Below are positions 23,082-33,243 of a stretch of DNA of 64,000 nt, one piece after another (the stretch's first letter is position 1; every line of letters starts with the position of its first letter). The position numbers and the translations under genes are program-made. This stretch comes from Hordeum vulgare subsp. vulgare. Taxonomy: Eukaryota > Streptophyta > Magnoliopsida > Poales > Poaceae. The DNA is taken from NCBI RefSeq assembly GCF_904849725.1, contig NC_058520.1:324767186-324831185 (forward strand), written 5' to 3'. Under the pieces are notes generated by a model, which did no database searches, was not told the DNA's origin, and saw nothing but the letters and a program-made list of their open reading frames with translations.

Positions 23082-25732
23082 TGTAACGACTAAGATGCGG
23101 CCCTTTCCTTATTTGGGGGCGAGGCCTCAAAAGGGGAAAGGGGTGCATCTATGCGTTTTGCAAACGGGATAATCATCACAATACATAATTAAGATCAAAA
23201 AGTAGGGCATACACTTGCCATCTTTTAAGAATATATCATATAGCTTACAGACACACACTATTCAGAGTAGCAGTAGGTCCAGCTATGGACTAAAACAGAA
23301 AACAGATGATCTAACACATCTCGTATGCTAGCCCACGATCACGACCACGACCTCAGTCTTCTGGATAGTTCACATACAGACGGCCAGAGTCCTCATCGAA
23401 CTCCCACTTCAACTGGTTGTCATCAGGATCTCCTGCGTCGGGCGTACTTGTACCTGTTGAGGTTTGTAGTAATCTGTGAGCCACCAGGACTCAACAATCT
23501 AATGACCTTGGTACTGAATCTAGTCAAGTTATTAGGTGAGGAAGGTTTAGTGTATGGGTTTGCAGCAACCTAAGCATATATGGTGGCTAACTTACGTTGA
23601 TCAGAGTATCATATGGTGGTCTACGCAAGCGATCGAAGACTAAATTGATCACGAAGTGATCCTGAACACCTACTTACTTCAAACATAACCCCACCGTGTT
23701 CTCGATCGAAGAGCGATCTCCGAAGGAGATAGTCACGGTTACGCACACAGTTGGCAGTTTTATTAAAGTTAATTCAAGTTGTCTAGAACCCGATGTTAAC
23801 AAAATATCCACATCTTCCACATAACTGCGGGCACGACTTTCCAAAAGATTAAACCCTGCAGGGGTGCTCCAACTAGTCCATCACAAACTGCCACGGGCCA
23901 CAAAGTAATCCTCTATCAAGAAACTCGTCATCTCGTTGGATTCCTTAGAGGAAAACCTCAACTTTGAGGAGACCCAAAGTTTCATCGGGATTCCTATACG
24001 CAAGATATATCTCTAAGGTAAGACAAATCTAGCAGGACCTCCCAATGTGTCGATGAACCCGATAGGAGCCGCGTATGTCATTCTCAGGACACGACCGATG
24101 GGAAAGCTACTCATTAGAGGTTTATCAAGCCTACTTAGCCAAACAACATTTGCTAGGAGAGGGAGGTGTTTTGGGTTCATGGAAAAGACAGGTGGCATTC
24201 ATATATCAAGTGGTAGGCAGCGATCATGTATCGAAGGAAACGTGATTCTAAGCATAACAAAGCTAGATACGGTCTCAAGGTCACGATCATCTTGCATGTG
24301 ATGTCTTCAGCTTGGAACTGCTCTTGATCTTCCTGCACGTACTCTCCAGAATCCACGTACTTGCTCTCCGATCCTGATGCTACCCAAGATAAGATAACAG
24401 TCAATGAACACCAACGCAACATAATGCAACAAGCAATATGATGCATGTGTGAAGAAGGAAGAATGCATCACTATTCTAGTCACTTTCATATGTATTAGTT
24501 GAGTTAATTAAAATTCTGGACAGAACCTCATATTAAGTTATCTTGACATGCATGAACATGGCATGAACATGTGCATCATGAGAAAACGATGCAAAAACAT
24601 ATAAAGAACGTAGAGAACGGAGTTACGGATCAACCGGAAACTACGAAACAAGTTAGGGAGACCTTCGGTTCAAATCAGCCACAAACACACTCCAATGGCA
24701 CTCCCCTCGTGTTAGCAGGTTGCCAAATGATCAAGCAACAAAATATAAGTGGGGTGGTGCATGGGAACACACGACACCATCAACAATGCACACACAAGCT
24801 TCAAATCACCATAAACATACAATCTGTTTTCAAAAGCAACATATCAGTTTGTTTACAAAAATTAAAGTAGCTACATTCATCTAAAAGATTCAAACAAGAC
24901 ATGAGGCAAAAGCCATCCAAAATCTCTACAACCCTCAACAATAAGTTAATACAAAGGAGTCGGCCATGACCAGATCTATGGACACAAACTTAGACAAAAT
25001 ATCACAGATTCTGGGACTTAGTGAAAATCACAGATTTTCACCAGCTGCTTATGCTCTGAAGCATTTTGGCATCCTCCAAAATGATATCTATAGGAAGTGC
25101 ATAAGCATGAAATTTAATAGGGAGCTAGACAAACATAAAATCTCACAAACTTTAGTTTGTTGCATGGGCTGATTCCCAACACAGGAGCTAATTCATCCAA
25201 GACAACAGGGGAAGAAAATAACATCAGATTCCCAGACTTAGTGAAAATCACAAGGTTTCACAAATCTGTCAGTTTCAGCCAAGTGTCCACTTTGACAAGG
25301 CAAAGTAGGTGCATACAAATTCCTAAGAACAAAACAATGACCCCATGCTGTAGAGGAGTTCACCCACTACCACTACATCAAGGATTCATCCTCAAAGGGT
25401 CAAGGCACCACCTAATACAAAGCACTAAACATGGCATCACGACAGAAAATAACAGTTTCAATGAAGTGCTCCAATGTGAAATATGATTGCACCAACGGAT
25501 TCCTGGGACAATTCTACCCCAAATCCATACGTCATACATGAGTACTTGCATGTAACAACATTGCACAAAGTTGGCTCGAAAATATCACTAAGAATCACAC
25601 GAGCTACAATTGTCTATTAGTCACATGTAAAAGTTGTCGTATGCATCACCTACACATGCATTTGCACTAGGACAAGATCATCCTAACTAGGCATAGCATC
25701 CAAACACAATAACCACAAGTAGGGATGTGTTC

Positions 25733-25975
25733 AACCACACACCCACATGATCACACACACACATGAGCACACACACACATGCACACCAACCTACACCTAC
25801 ACACACACGTAGAAGAATCACCCACTACATGTGGAGATGCACATTTTCATGTGTTTGTGCATACTTGCACAAGTGTGTGTGTGTGTGTAACACTACACAC
25901 ATACACACATATCTCCAACATATACACACAACCTCATGCACACATACACACATACACACTTAGACACCCACACTA
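25733..25975 (-). repeat. CA/GT-rich microsatellite region inside J
   Basis: Imperfect (CA)n with ATGCACACC-type variants, and one reversed GT block at 25,873-25,888, which could pair with the CA blocks as a hairpin. Confidence 0.85.
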
Positions 25976-26084
25976 CAATCTCCTAAGCATTAGGAAAAAT
26001 ACAAAACAACAACCTTGGCAGGTTTTTAAAAGAAAATAAATGCACAAGGCAAAAGTAATTAAAAGAGTAAAAGGAAAAAAAAGG

Positions 26085-26155
26085 GGGAGATGCTGGGATC
26101 GAACCCAGGACCTCCCTGGTGCAACAACACACCATCACCACTGGGCTAGGCGCGG
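26085..26155 (-). other. tRNA-like sequence 1 inside J
   Basis: On the minus strand an A-box-like TAGCCCAGTGGTGATGG is followed about 40 bases later by the B-box-like GGGTTCGATCCC and then a T run (near 26,076-26,090). The T-arm pairs CTGGG with CCCAG but with a six-base loop, and no clean acceptor stem is seen. It is therefore a tRNA-derived or Pol III-promoter-like sequence rather than a working tRNA gene. Confidence 0.4.
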
Positions 26156-26230
26156 GCGTGCGCTCTGTAACAGGGACCAACCCCGATCTACTAGCCTAAC
26201 GTGATGCCGAAAACTAATCGAAAAACAAAT

Positions 26231-26325
26231 AAAAAAAGGGGCCGCTCCTAGGATTCGAACCCCCGACCTGATGGTTTTGTGCGCGGGCCAAACCAGTCGA
26301 CCTGGTGCTGTGCCACTGACCGAGA
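26231..26325 (-). other. tRNA-like sequence 2 inside J
   Basis: The minus strand has a perfect B-box-like GGTTCGAATCC, preceded about 55-60 bases earlier by a weak A-box-like TGGCACAGCACC, and followed by a run of seven T. It lies in the same orientation, roughly 150 bp from the first. A cloverleaf could not be completed by eye. Confidence 0.35.
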
Positions 26326-27618
26326 GGGGAACCCACACTAGGTAAGCACAAAAAGGCGGGGCCTTGCTCTGCTTTCGCAGAGAGGCGCCGACGATGAAGT
26401 TCACCGGTGCACAAGCACGCCGGCAGCATGCTATACGCAGAGAGGGGAAGAGATGGGAAGAGAGGGAGCTTGCGCCTCACCTAGGGTGTAGAGGAGAGGG
26501 AGCTCGCGCGTGGAGTGGTAGATGAGCTCGATGACGAGGCACATAACGAGACCGCCGGAGTGGAGTAAGAAGGTGTCGTCGATGCCTTTGACGTAGCCGC
26601 TCCCGATGCGTGATCTCTTCGGGAATGGAACTCCCGCGACCTCCACTTGCCCCTGGTCCAGTCGGGGAAGAAGACAAGGCGTAGATCCGCCGGTGACGAC
26701 CTCAACAGGAGCACGCCATGGCGGTGGAGAGCTCGGGAGCGCCCCTGACAGTGCTAGGGAGAGAGAGGAGGGGGGAAATGGAGCTAGGGTTGTGAGGAGG
26801 AGCGTCTAGCTGCTTAAATGCCTTGGGGGTGCGCGCTTGGAGCCGCTGGATCGGAGAGGGAAAGGGATCGATAGTGGTGGTGGAGTCGTAGAGTTGTGAC
26901 GATAGCGAGGAAGAAGAAGGAGAGAGCTGCGGGCCACGTGCGAGAGGAGGGAGGTGAGGCGGCCCAGGAAAGAAAAGAGGGAGCCGGCCCACTGCTTATC
27001 CACGCCCGGCTAAGAGAGGAAAAGGGAGGTTTCCCCCTTTTAAAAATACACAAAACACAAACTTAAATGCCCATTGCCACACAGGGTTTGAAAAAGAAAA
27101 TAAAAAATACATAGGGCATAAGGGAATTATGCCCTACTTAACAAAAATATAACTCAGATTTTTAGAGCAATTAAATTATACACCAAAACAGGAATTTAAT
27201 AATGAAGTTTTAATAAATACCACATGTTCCAAAGTGATATTCCACAATGAGAGTTACCCCTCAATCACAATTAATATCCTCTAATTAACTAACAATTTTA
27301 AAACAGGTTTAATCAAAATTAATTCATAAGTTCAATTATTAATGAACAAGGGGTTTTTGAAACCTTGTTTGAAAGACCACTGTTTTTAAAACACCACAAC
27401 ATCAACACAAGCACACTAGCATTCATAATCACATTCGCACTCATGATGATCAAGCAACATCAACACAATGGGATTTCCATGAATGCAATGAATGCCATGA
27501 TGCAAGATGAAGACACAAAATGAAGCCACATGAAATGATAACTCTTATAACATCCACAACATGGTTCTCCAAAATAGGAAAGGTCCAAATATGGCAAAGA
27601 TTACATCTGGGTGTTACA

Positions 27619-27623
27619 ACCGC
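27619..27623 (+). repeat. Target-site duplication of J, right copy (ACCGC)
   Basis: Matches 23,077-23,081. Confidence 0.85.
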
Positions 27624-28257
27624 TCAGGAAGAATTCATTCCACCCTGTTTGAAATGCATCGAACATGAAGCTGCTAATTCTTCACCTGAAACTTCAAATG
27701 CTTCTATCGCTACAATTTTTTCAACTATTTCTATGGTAACAAATTCCTCACGTGAGGAAACCACAATTGCCACTGACCGAAATGCAGGGTTGAAGGAATT
27801 CTATGTGACAGGCATATACGAAATCCTCAAAGGGCATCAAACCTTTTGTGATGTGCTCAAAAAGCAGATCCTGAACAGGAATCCGATGAAAAAGGGTATT
27901 TCCTTTGAGAGGAAACTGAATGTTTATGGTTCATACTGGAAGCCTGAGCAGTATCCCAAAAACTCATCGGTTGCTGCAAAAGGACCTCGTGTTGATCCAT
28001 CCACTCTAATGGGATTTACATGTGAAATGTCATATTCCTCTAACGAGTCACTTGACTCAAACTATAAACTATTCCAAAATCAGGCTGGTGAAGTATTTGC
28101 TAGATATGTTGGAACTAACTGCAGGAATGGACCACCTCCGATGAAAATTTGGGTTCCCAAAAGCAGCTTGGAAAGTCTTCAAGTGAATATCCTCATGACA
28201 CCACCAGTGAAGAAAAAGAACCCCGGATCAAATTCCTCAGTTGGACCAAAGTCTTCA

Positions 28258-28796
28258 TAGGGATCAAAATCCTCTTATGGTCAAAACTATGCTCGTACTC
28301 GCACTAATGTTTATGATGTGCAGGTAAACTATAAGGGACATGAATATATGTGCATTATTCCTCAAATCACTATGTTCAAAGTCCTCAAAGAATTTATGTG
28401 CCTATTAATTTGAGTACTCTAACCACCCTCATGAGAAACGAAGTGTATTAGCCTCCATGCCTCAATTCTCATATGGTGCTCAGTGGATGATAAACTCTTT
28501 ACCACCCCTTCAGATTTGGGTGGTGAAGAAGTCGAACTAATCACTTTTGCAGGTCAGGTCTCTAGATGAAAGTCATCCTCTGAAGAATTTGCTGTAGACC
28601 TAAGGAAATTGCCTGATAGGGCACAAGCTAATCCTGATGAAATGATGTGTCATTTCACTTGCCCTCATTATGTCTAAACTATACTTTATGTGACGAAATT
28701 AAAGTCTGATGAATTTGATATCATATTCTTCACACTTAAGCATATGAGACTGTAAGCAACACTAATTCATCTGCAGGATGACAAACCCAAAACCAC
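28258..28796 (+). other. Element A gag-pol junction, degenerate
   Basis: Stop-rich stretch between the last clear gag frame and the protease motif. It shares the acceptor-like ACTAATTCATCTGCAG (28,760-28,776) with B, directly before GATGAC, where the pol frame becomes readable. Confidence 0.6.
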
Positions 28797-31700
28797 AGAG
28801 TGGGTTCTTGACAGTGGGTGTACAAATCACATGACTCGTGATAAAGCCTACTGATGAATATCCCACTGAATCCATCACCACTGAAGCATATCACCTAGGC
28901 TGTCAAAGGTAAAAGAAAAGTATTGGTACTTGGTAAAGTGGCTATCTGTGAGGACCAACACATGGACAAAGTCATGCTTGTCGAATCCCTTGGGTTTAAC
29001 CTCATGTCAGTCTCAATGCTTTGTGATCTTGATATGATTGTCATCTTTGGAAAATATAGATGCGTAGTCATCATGGAATCTGACAAATCCAAAGTCTTCG
29101 AAGGCTTTAGGAGAGGAGACTTGTATATTGTTGATTTCTCTGAAGGTCCTCAACCAGCCATGTGTCTCATTGCAGAAGCCTTAGAGGGCTGGTTATGGCA
29201 TCGACGACTCGGTCACGCAGGCATGAGGAATTTGCACACACTGGCAAAGAAGAAGCATGTCAGTGGCATTAAAACCATCAAATTCCTCAAGTACCATCTC
29301 TGCGGGGCTTCTGAGTTTAGGAAGATGACGAGATCCAAGCACCCATCAAAGATTATCATGACTACTACTCCTCCTTTTGAATTGCTTCACATGGATCTCT
29401 TTGGACATACTCATTATGCTACTCTAACCAATGCCACATGTCTATATGGCTTTATCATCGTTGACGACTATTCTCGTTATACTTGGGTGCATATCATTCT
29501 TTACAAAACTGAAGTGCGGGAAGTCTTCAAATGATTTTTCTCAAGGGCCTCGATGAACTTCGGCGTCAAGATCAAACACATCAGGAGTGACAATGGGACA
29601 TAATTCAAGAATACAGGCCTTGATGACTACCTTTATGAATTTGGTATTTCTCACGAATTGTGTGGTCCTTATACTCCTCAACAGAATGCCGTCGTCGAGC
29701 ACAAGAATAGGAATCTGGTTGAAATGGCACGGACTATTCTTGAAGAATATCAGTTTCCTCGTCGCTTCTAGCCTAAGGCAATCAACACTACTTCCCATAT
29801 CATTAACAGGGTATATCTTCACAAATTCCTCAAGAAGACTTCATATGAACTTCTCACTTACAAGAAACCCAATGTAAGTTATTTCAAAGTCTTCCAAGCA
29901 AGATGCTGGATTAGAGATCCTCACCACAGTTCTAAATTTGCACCGAAAGCACATGAGGGTTTTATGCTCGGTTACAGAAAGGATTTGCACACCTACAGAG
30001 TCTTCAACAACTATCAAAACAAGATTGTTGAAACTGTAGATGTGTGGTTTGATGGAACTAATGGCTCGCAAAGAGAGCAACTGCCTTCTGGGACAGATAA
30101 ATTGACTCCTAAGGAAGCTATTAAGCTCAAGGTACTGAAGATATCATTCCTAGTGGGGAACAACCTCCTATTGAAGATGTCGTCCCCAAGAATGAGAAAA
30201 GTCAAGCGGGTGGACGAGAGGAAATTGATGTAGATCAAATTCCTCAACTCGATCGAAATCTTCAACCTCTCATCCAAGGATTCCAAATGAAGTGGAAATT
30301 GACAAAATCCTCGATGACATCAATGATCCAGATCCCCTCACTCGCTCAAAAGCTTCACATTTGATTAACTTTTGTGGGTATTTCTCCTTTGTGCCTATTA
30401 GAGAACCCTCAAAAGTTGATGAAGCTTTCATGAAACCTTAATGGATTCAAGCCATGCAAGATGAACTTCATCAATTCAAGCTAAACGACGTCTGGGAACT
30501 CGTCGAATGGGCACATCCTCGCAAGCACAATGTTATTGGTACTAAGTGGATTTACCGAAACAAGCAAGATGAGGATGGTGAAGTAGTGAGGAACAAGGCA
30601 TAACTTGTAGCCCAAGACTACACACAACTTGAAGGAATTGACTTTGATGAAACTTTTGCACCTATTGCTAGACTTGAAGCTATTTGTATATCGCTTGCTT
30701 ATGCTTATCTTTACAATATAACTCTATATGTTTCTCAGCCCTGAGGTTTTGAAGACCCGAAGCATCCAGACAAAGTCTTCAGACTCAAAAAGGCACTCTA
30801 TGGTCTCAGGCAAGCCTCTCGGGCCTGGTATGACACATTGAAGGAATTCCTAGTGAAGAAAAGCTTCAAACCTGGTAAACTCGATCCCACTCTTTTCACA
30901 AAATCTTGTGATAATGAACTATTTGTATGTCAAATATATGTGGACGATATCATCTTTGGTTGTACTAAGAGACGATATAGTGATGAATTTTTCCACATGA
31001 TGGGTGAAGAATATCAAATGTCTATGATGGGGAGCTGAAATTATTCCTAGGGCTTAAAATTCATCAAAAAAGCAACGACAACTTCATTTATCAAGAGAAA
31101 TACCTCAAGGATGTCCTGAAGAAATTCGGCATAAATGAATGCAAAGGCACCAAAATTCCCATGCCTACCAACGGCCATCTGTGCACTGATGAAAATGGTA
31201 AAGATTTCGATCAGCGGGTATATCACTCTATGATTGGCTCTTGATTGTACCTATGTGCATCTAAGGCAGACATAATGCTTACTTCTTGCATGTGTGCCCG
31301 TTTCCAAGCCAAACTGAAGGAATCACACCATAAGGCTGTGAAACATATTCTTCGATATCTAGCTCACACACCAAGACTTGGATTATGGTACCCCAAGGGC
31401 TCAATTCTTAATCTCGTTGGATATTCTGATTGTGATTATGCTGGTGAAAATGTGGATCAAAACTCAACATCTGGCACCTGCCATTTCCTCGGACGAGCCT
31501 TATTATGTTGGTCCTGAAAGAAGAAGAACTGCGTGTCACTTTCCACCACCGAACCTGAGTACATTGCCACTGGCTCTTGCTGTGCTCAACTACTGTGGAT
31601 GAAGCAAACCCTCAATGACTATGACATCAAAATGAAGAATACGCCCCTCAACTACGACAATGAGAGTGCAATCAAGATTGCATACAACCCAGTAAAACAC

Positions 31701-31889
31701 TCAAAGACCAAGCACATCCAGATTCCTCATCATTTTCTTCGTGATCATGTACTCAAGGGCAACATCGTCATCGACCACGTGAAGACTGAAGCCCAACTAG
31801 CAGATATATTCACTAAGCCCTTGGATGAGAAGAGATTTTGCAAGTTGCGATGTGAGCTAAATATCTTAGAATCTTCGAATGTTTTGTGA
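28797..31889 (+). pseudogene. pol: Element A pol: protease, integrase, reverse transcriptase, RNase H (broken)
   Basis: Protease motif DSGCTNHMT at about 28,810. Integrase zinc-binding part [10 protein letters not shown] with HLCGASEF (second Cys changed), then the catalytic core: HMDLFG (29,388), RSDNGT (29,584, followed by a stop) and the region of the Glu (VVEHKN, where B has ERKN). Reverse transcriptase: VGTKW-type block (about 30,540), a 54-bp deletion at 30,725-30,730 that removes the strand with the first catalytic Asp, and YVDDIIFG (30,937) intact. RNase H: SDCDYAGE (about 31,425), HIQIPHHFLRDH, ending LESSNVL at 31,889. Several stops (for example in CFAARL-type positions near 29,535, 29,768 and 30,600) and frameshifts. 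Domain order PR-IN-RT-RH is that of Ty1/copia. Confidence 0.85.
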
Positions 31890-32629
31890 AAAAGGCACAC
31901 ATCCTAACACTTATGCAAAATTGATGACTTAGATGTGCAACACACGAGGAAACATTTTTCTCCAATCAATGAAGAATAACACTCTAAGTGTGAAGAAATT
32001 AATGATGAATTTGATTCTCAGGGCCGTATGACAATTGTACACGGTGCCTGAAATCATCATTCTTATACGGCGGGTCACGCCACCACCCAATTTGAAATTC
32101 TTCAAAACAGAGACTTTTTGTGAATTCTTCAAATCCTCAATGTCTTTAAATTTTCAAAATCCTCAAGATTGCAAATTACTCAAAAATTTCAAATTCTCTA
32201 AGAAAATTATGTGATGATGTTCATTCACTATATACTAAGTTATGAGTTTCAATGTCCTCAACAACATTCACTTATTGCTAAGTCTTCAAGTTGTTTTTTC
32301 TTCTAAGTGAATGTGACGAGACCCGTATCCCCTGTATGCTAAATTCAACCAAAACTATTCTCAACTCTTCATATCTGTTCTATTTGACACTTGTTCAAAG
32401 TCTTCGGTGAGTTCTTGTCAGCTGAAGACTTTGCTAACAAAATCATCAAAACATTAGAGTCAATTTTTTTTAGCATTACCGCTCTAACAGCACCCACAAC
32501 CCATGATAGGATAAGCATGATATCCACTAAATCCACCGCTTCATACGTGGGTGATGCGTGTCAAGTGTTGAGGAAGAGCCAGGGGTATTTCTGTCCAAAA
32601 TTCTCACTCCGGACCATTTTCACCTGAGC
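31890..32629 (+). other. Element A spacer between pol and internal promoter
   Basis: Noncoding. Colinear with 51,241-51,968 in B. The 100 bp before 32,630 resemble the promoter-proximal part of B but its CACGTG box is lost. Confidence 0.65.
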
Positions 32630-32636
32630 TATAAAC
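32630..32636 (+). promoter_or_regulatory. Element A internal TATA box
   Basis: GAGCTATAAACAACC, aligned with the TATAAATA of B at 51,969. It is followed by a leader colinear with B and by the donor-like CAGG|GTAATT at 32,904-32,905. The matching acceptor is mutated (CACAC instead of CACAG near 33,232-33,236). Confidence 0.6.
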
Positions 32637-33243
32637 AACCCTTACCCCTTCAATAAAAACTCTTCCTTTTGTTCTCATCTTCCTTCGCTCGAGCTCCAAC
32701 CTAGCGTCACCGCTGAAAATTTTTGTCGTCGGTGAGGAACAACGTCACTGCCTTGACCTCGCCGTCACCGGGCTCACGTAGACCGCAAATCATCTTCCTC
32801 CTCCGTCGTCCTAGCTGTCTTTAGTTGCCAAGTTAGGGCACTGGAGATCAGAACCGTCGAGCTTCAATTCTACCCGTCTAAGTTCGTCGTGTTATTCACA
32901 CAGGGTAATTAAAATCTAATTTGACTGCCCTTGTTGATCCTCAAATTCCTATTAGATCTATGAAAACTGTTACTTCTTAGAAAAATCTTCATATAAACAT
33001 ATTCATGTCTAGAACAGTTGATGAATTTCACTAAGTTACTAAATTCTTCATGAGATTCCTCAATTGTGTAAATTTTTGAATCTGCACAACTCGGGAACCC
33101 AAGATCAAAAAGCTTAGCGAAATTGTTCAACACAATATTGGTCAAATTCCTCAACTTGAGTCATTTTTAAAAATTCCTCAACTCTGAGAACGCATATGAC
33201 CTCTCCAAATTCTTCGCACCTATACTCTGTTCACACGTACAAA

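Larger units (their letters stand above)
23082..27618 (-). mobile_element. Element J: solo LTR (4.54 kb) of the F/H group
   Basis: Plus-strand ends are TGTAACGACTAAG and GGGTGTTACA, flanked by the duplication ACCGC. The reverse complement aligns along its 3' kilobases with F. The total length equals the LTR length estimated from H plus F (about 4.4 kb), so one LTR without interior is left, the product of LTR-LTR recombination. In LTR orientation it starts at 27,618. It contains a GC-rich leader-like stretch (26,400-27,003), two tRNA-like sequences and a CA-rich microsatellite. Open frames in it have no recognisable protein. Confidence 0.8.
21471..28257 (+). pseudogene. gag: Element A gag, split by solo LTR J
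   Basis: ATG at 21,471 begins MSTARTIKVIAGCPTFEG, parallel to B. Lesions: TAG at 21,540-21,542 where B has Trp, a frameshift at about 21,610-21,640, TAG at 22,198-22,200, and more below. The capsid-like block (ADVKRFKKLNSQAKNIICGH, about 21,640) is readable. The zinc knuckle near 22,320-22,370 has lost two of its Cys (YHKCNKFGHYIADFPHW). A coiled-coil-like segment (about 22,790-23,075) follows, interrupted at 23,081 by J. Reading resumes at 27,624 and continues with LKEFYVTGIYEILKGHQ to a TAG at 28,258. The insert plus TSD is a multiple of three, so the frame is kept by chance. Non-functional. Confidence 0.85.

Noticed and set aside
24571..25486. Two open frames of about 100 codons
   Set aside because: Within solo LTR J; AT-rich, no recognisable motif and not kept in F or H.
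25733..25975. Possible CRISPR-like or satellite repeat
   Set aside because: Only an imperfect CA/GT microsatellite without fixed repeat-spacer structure; eukaryotic DNA.
26085..26325. Functional tRNA genes
   Set aside because: B boxes are good but acceptor and anticodon stems do not form cleanly by eye, so only a tRNA-like call is given.
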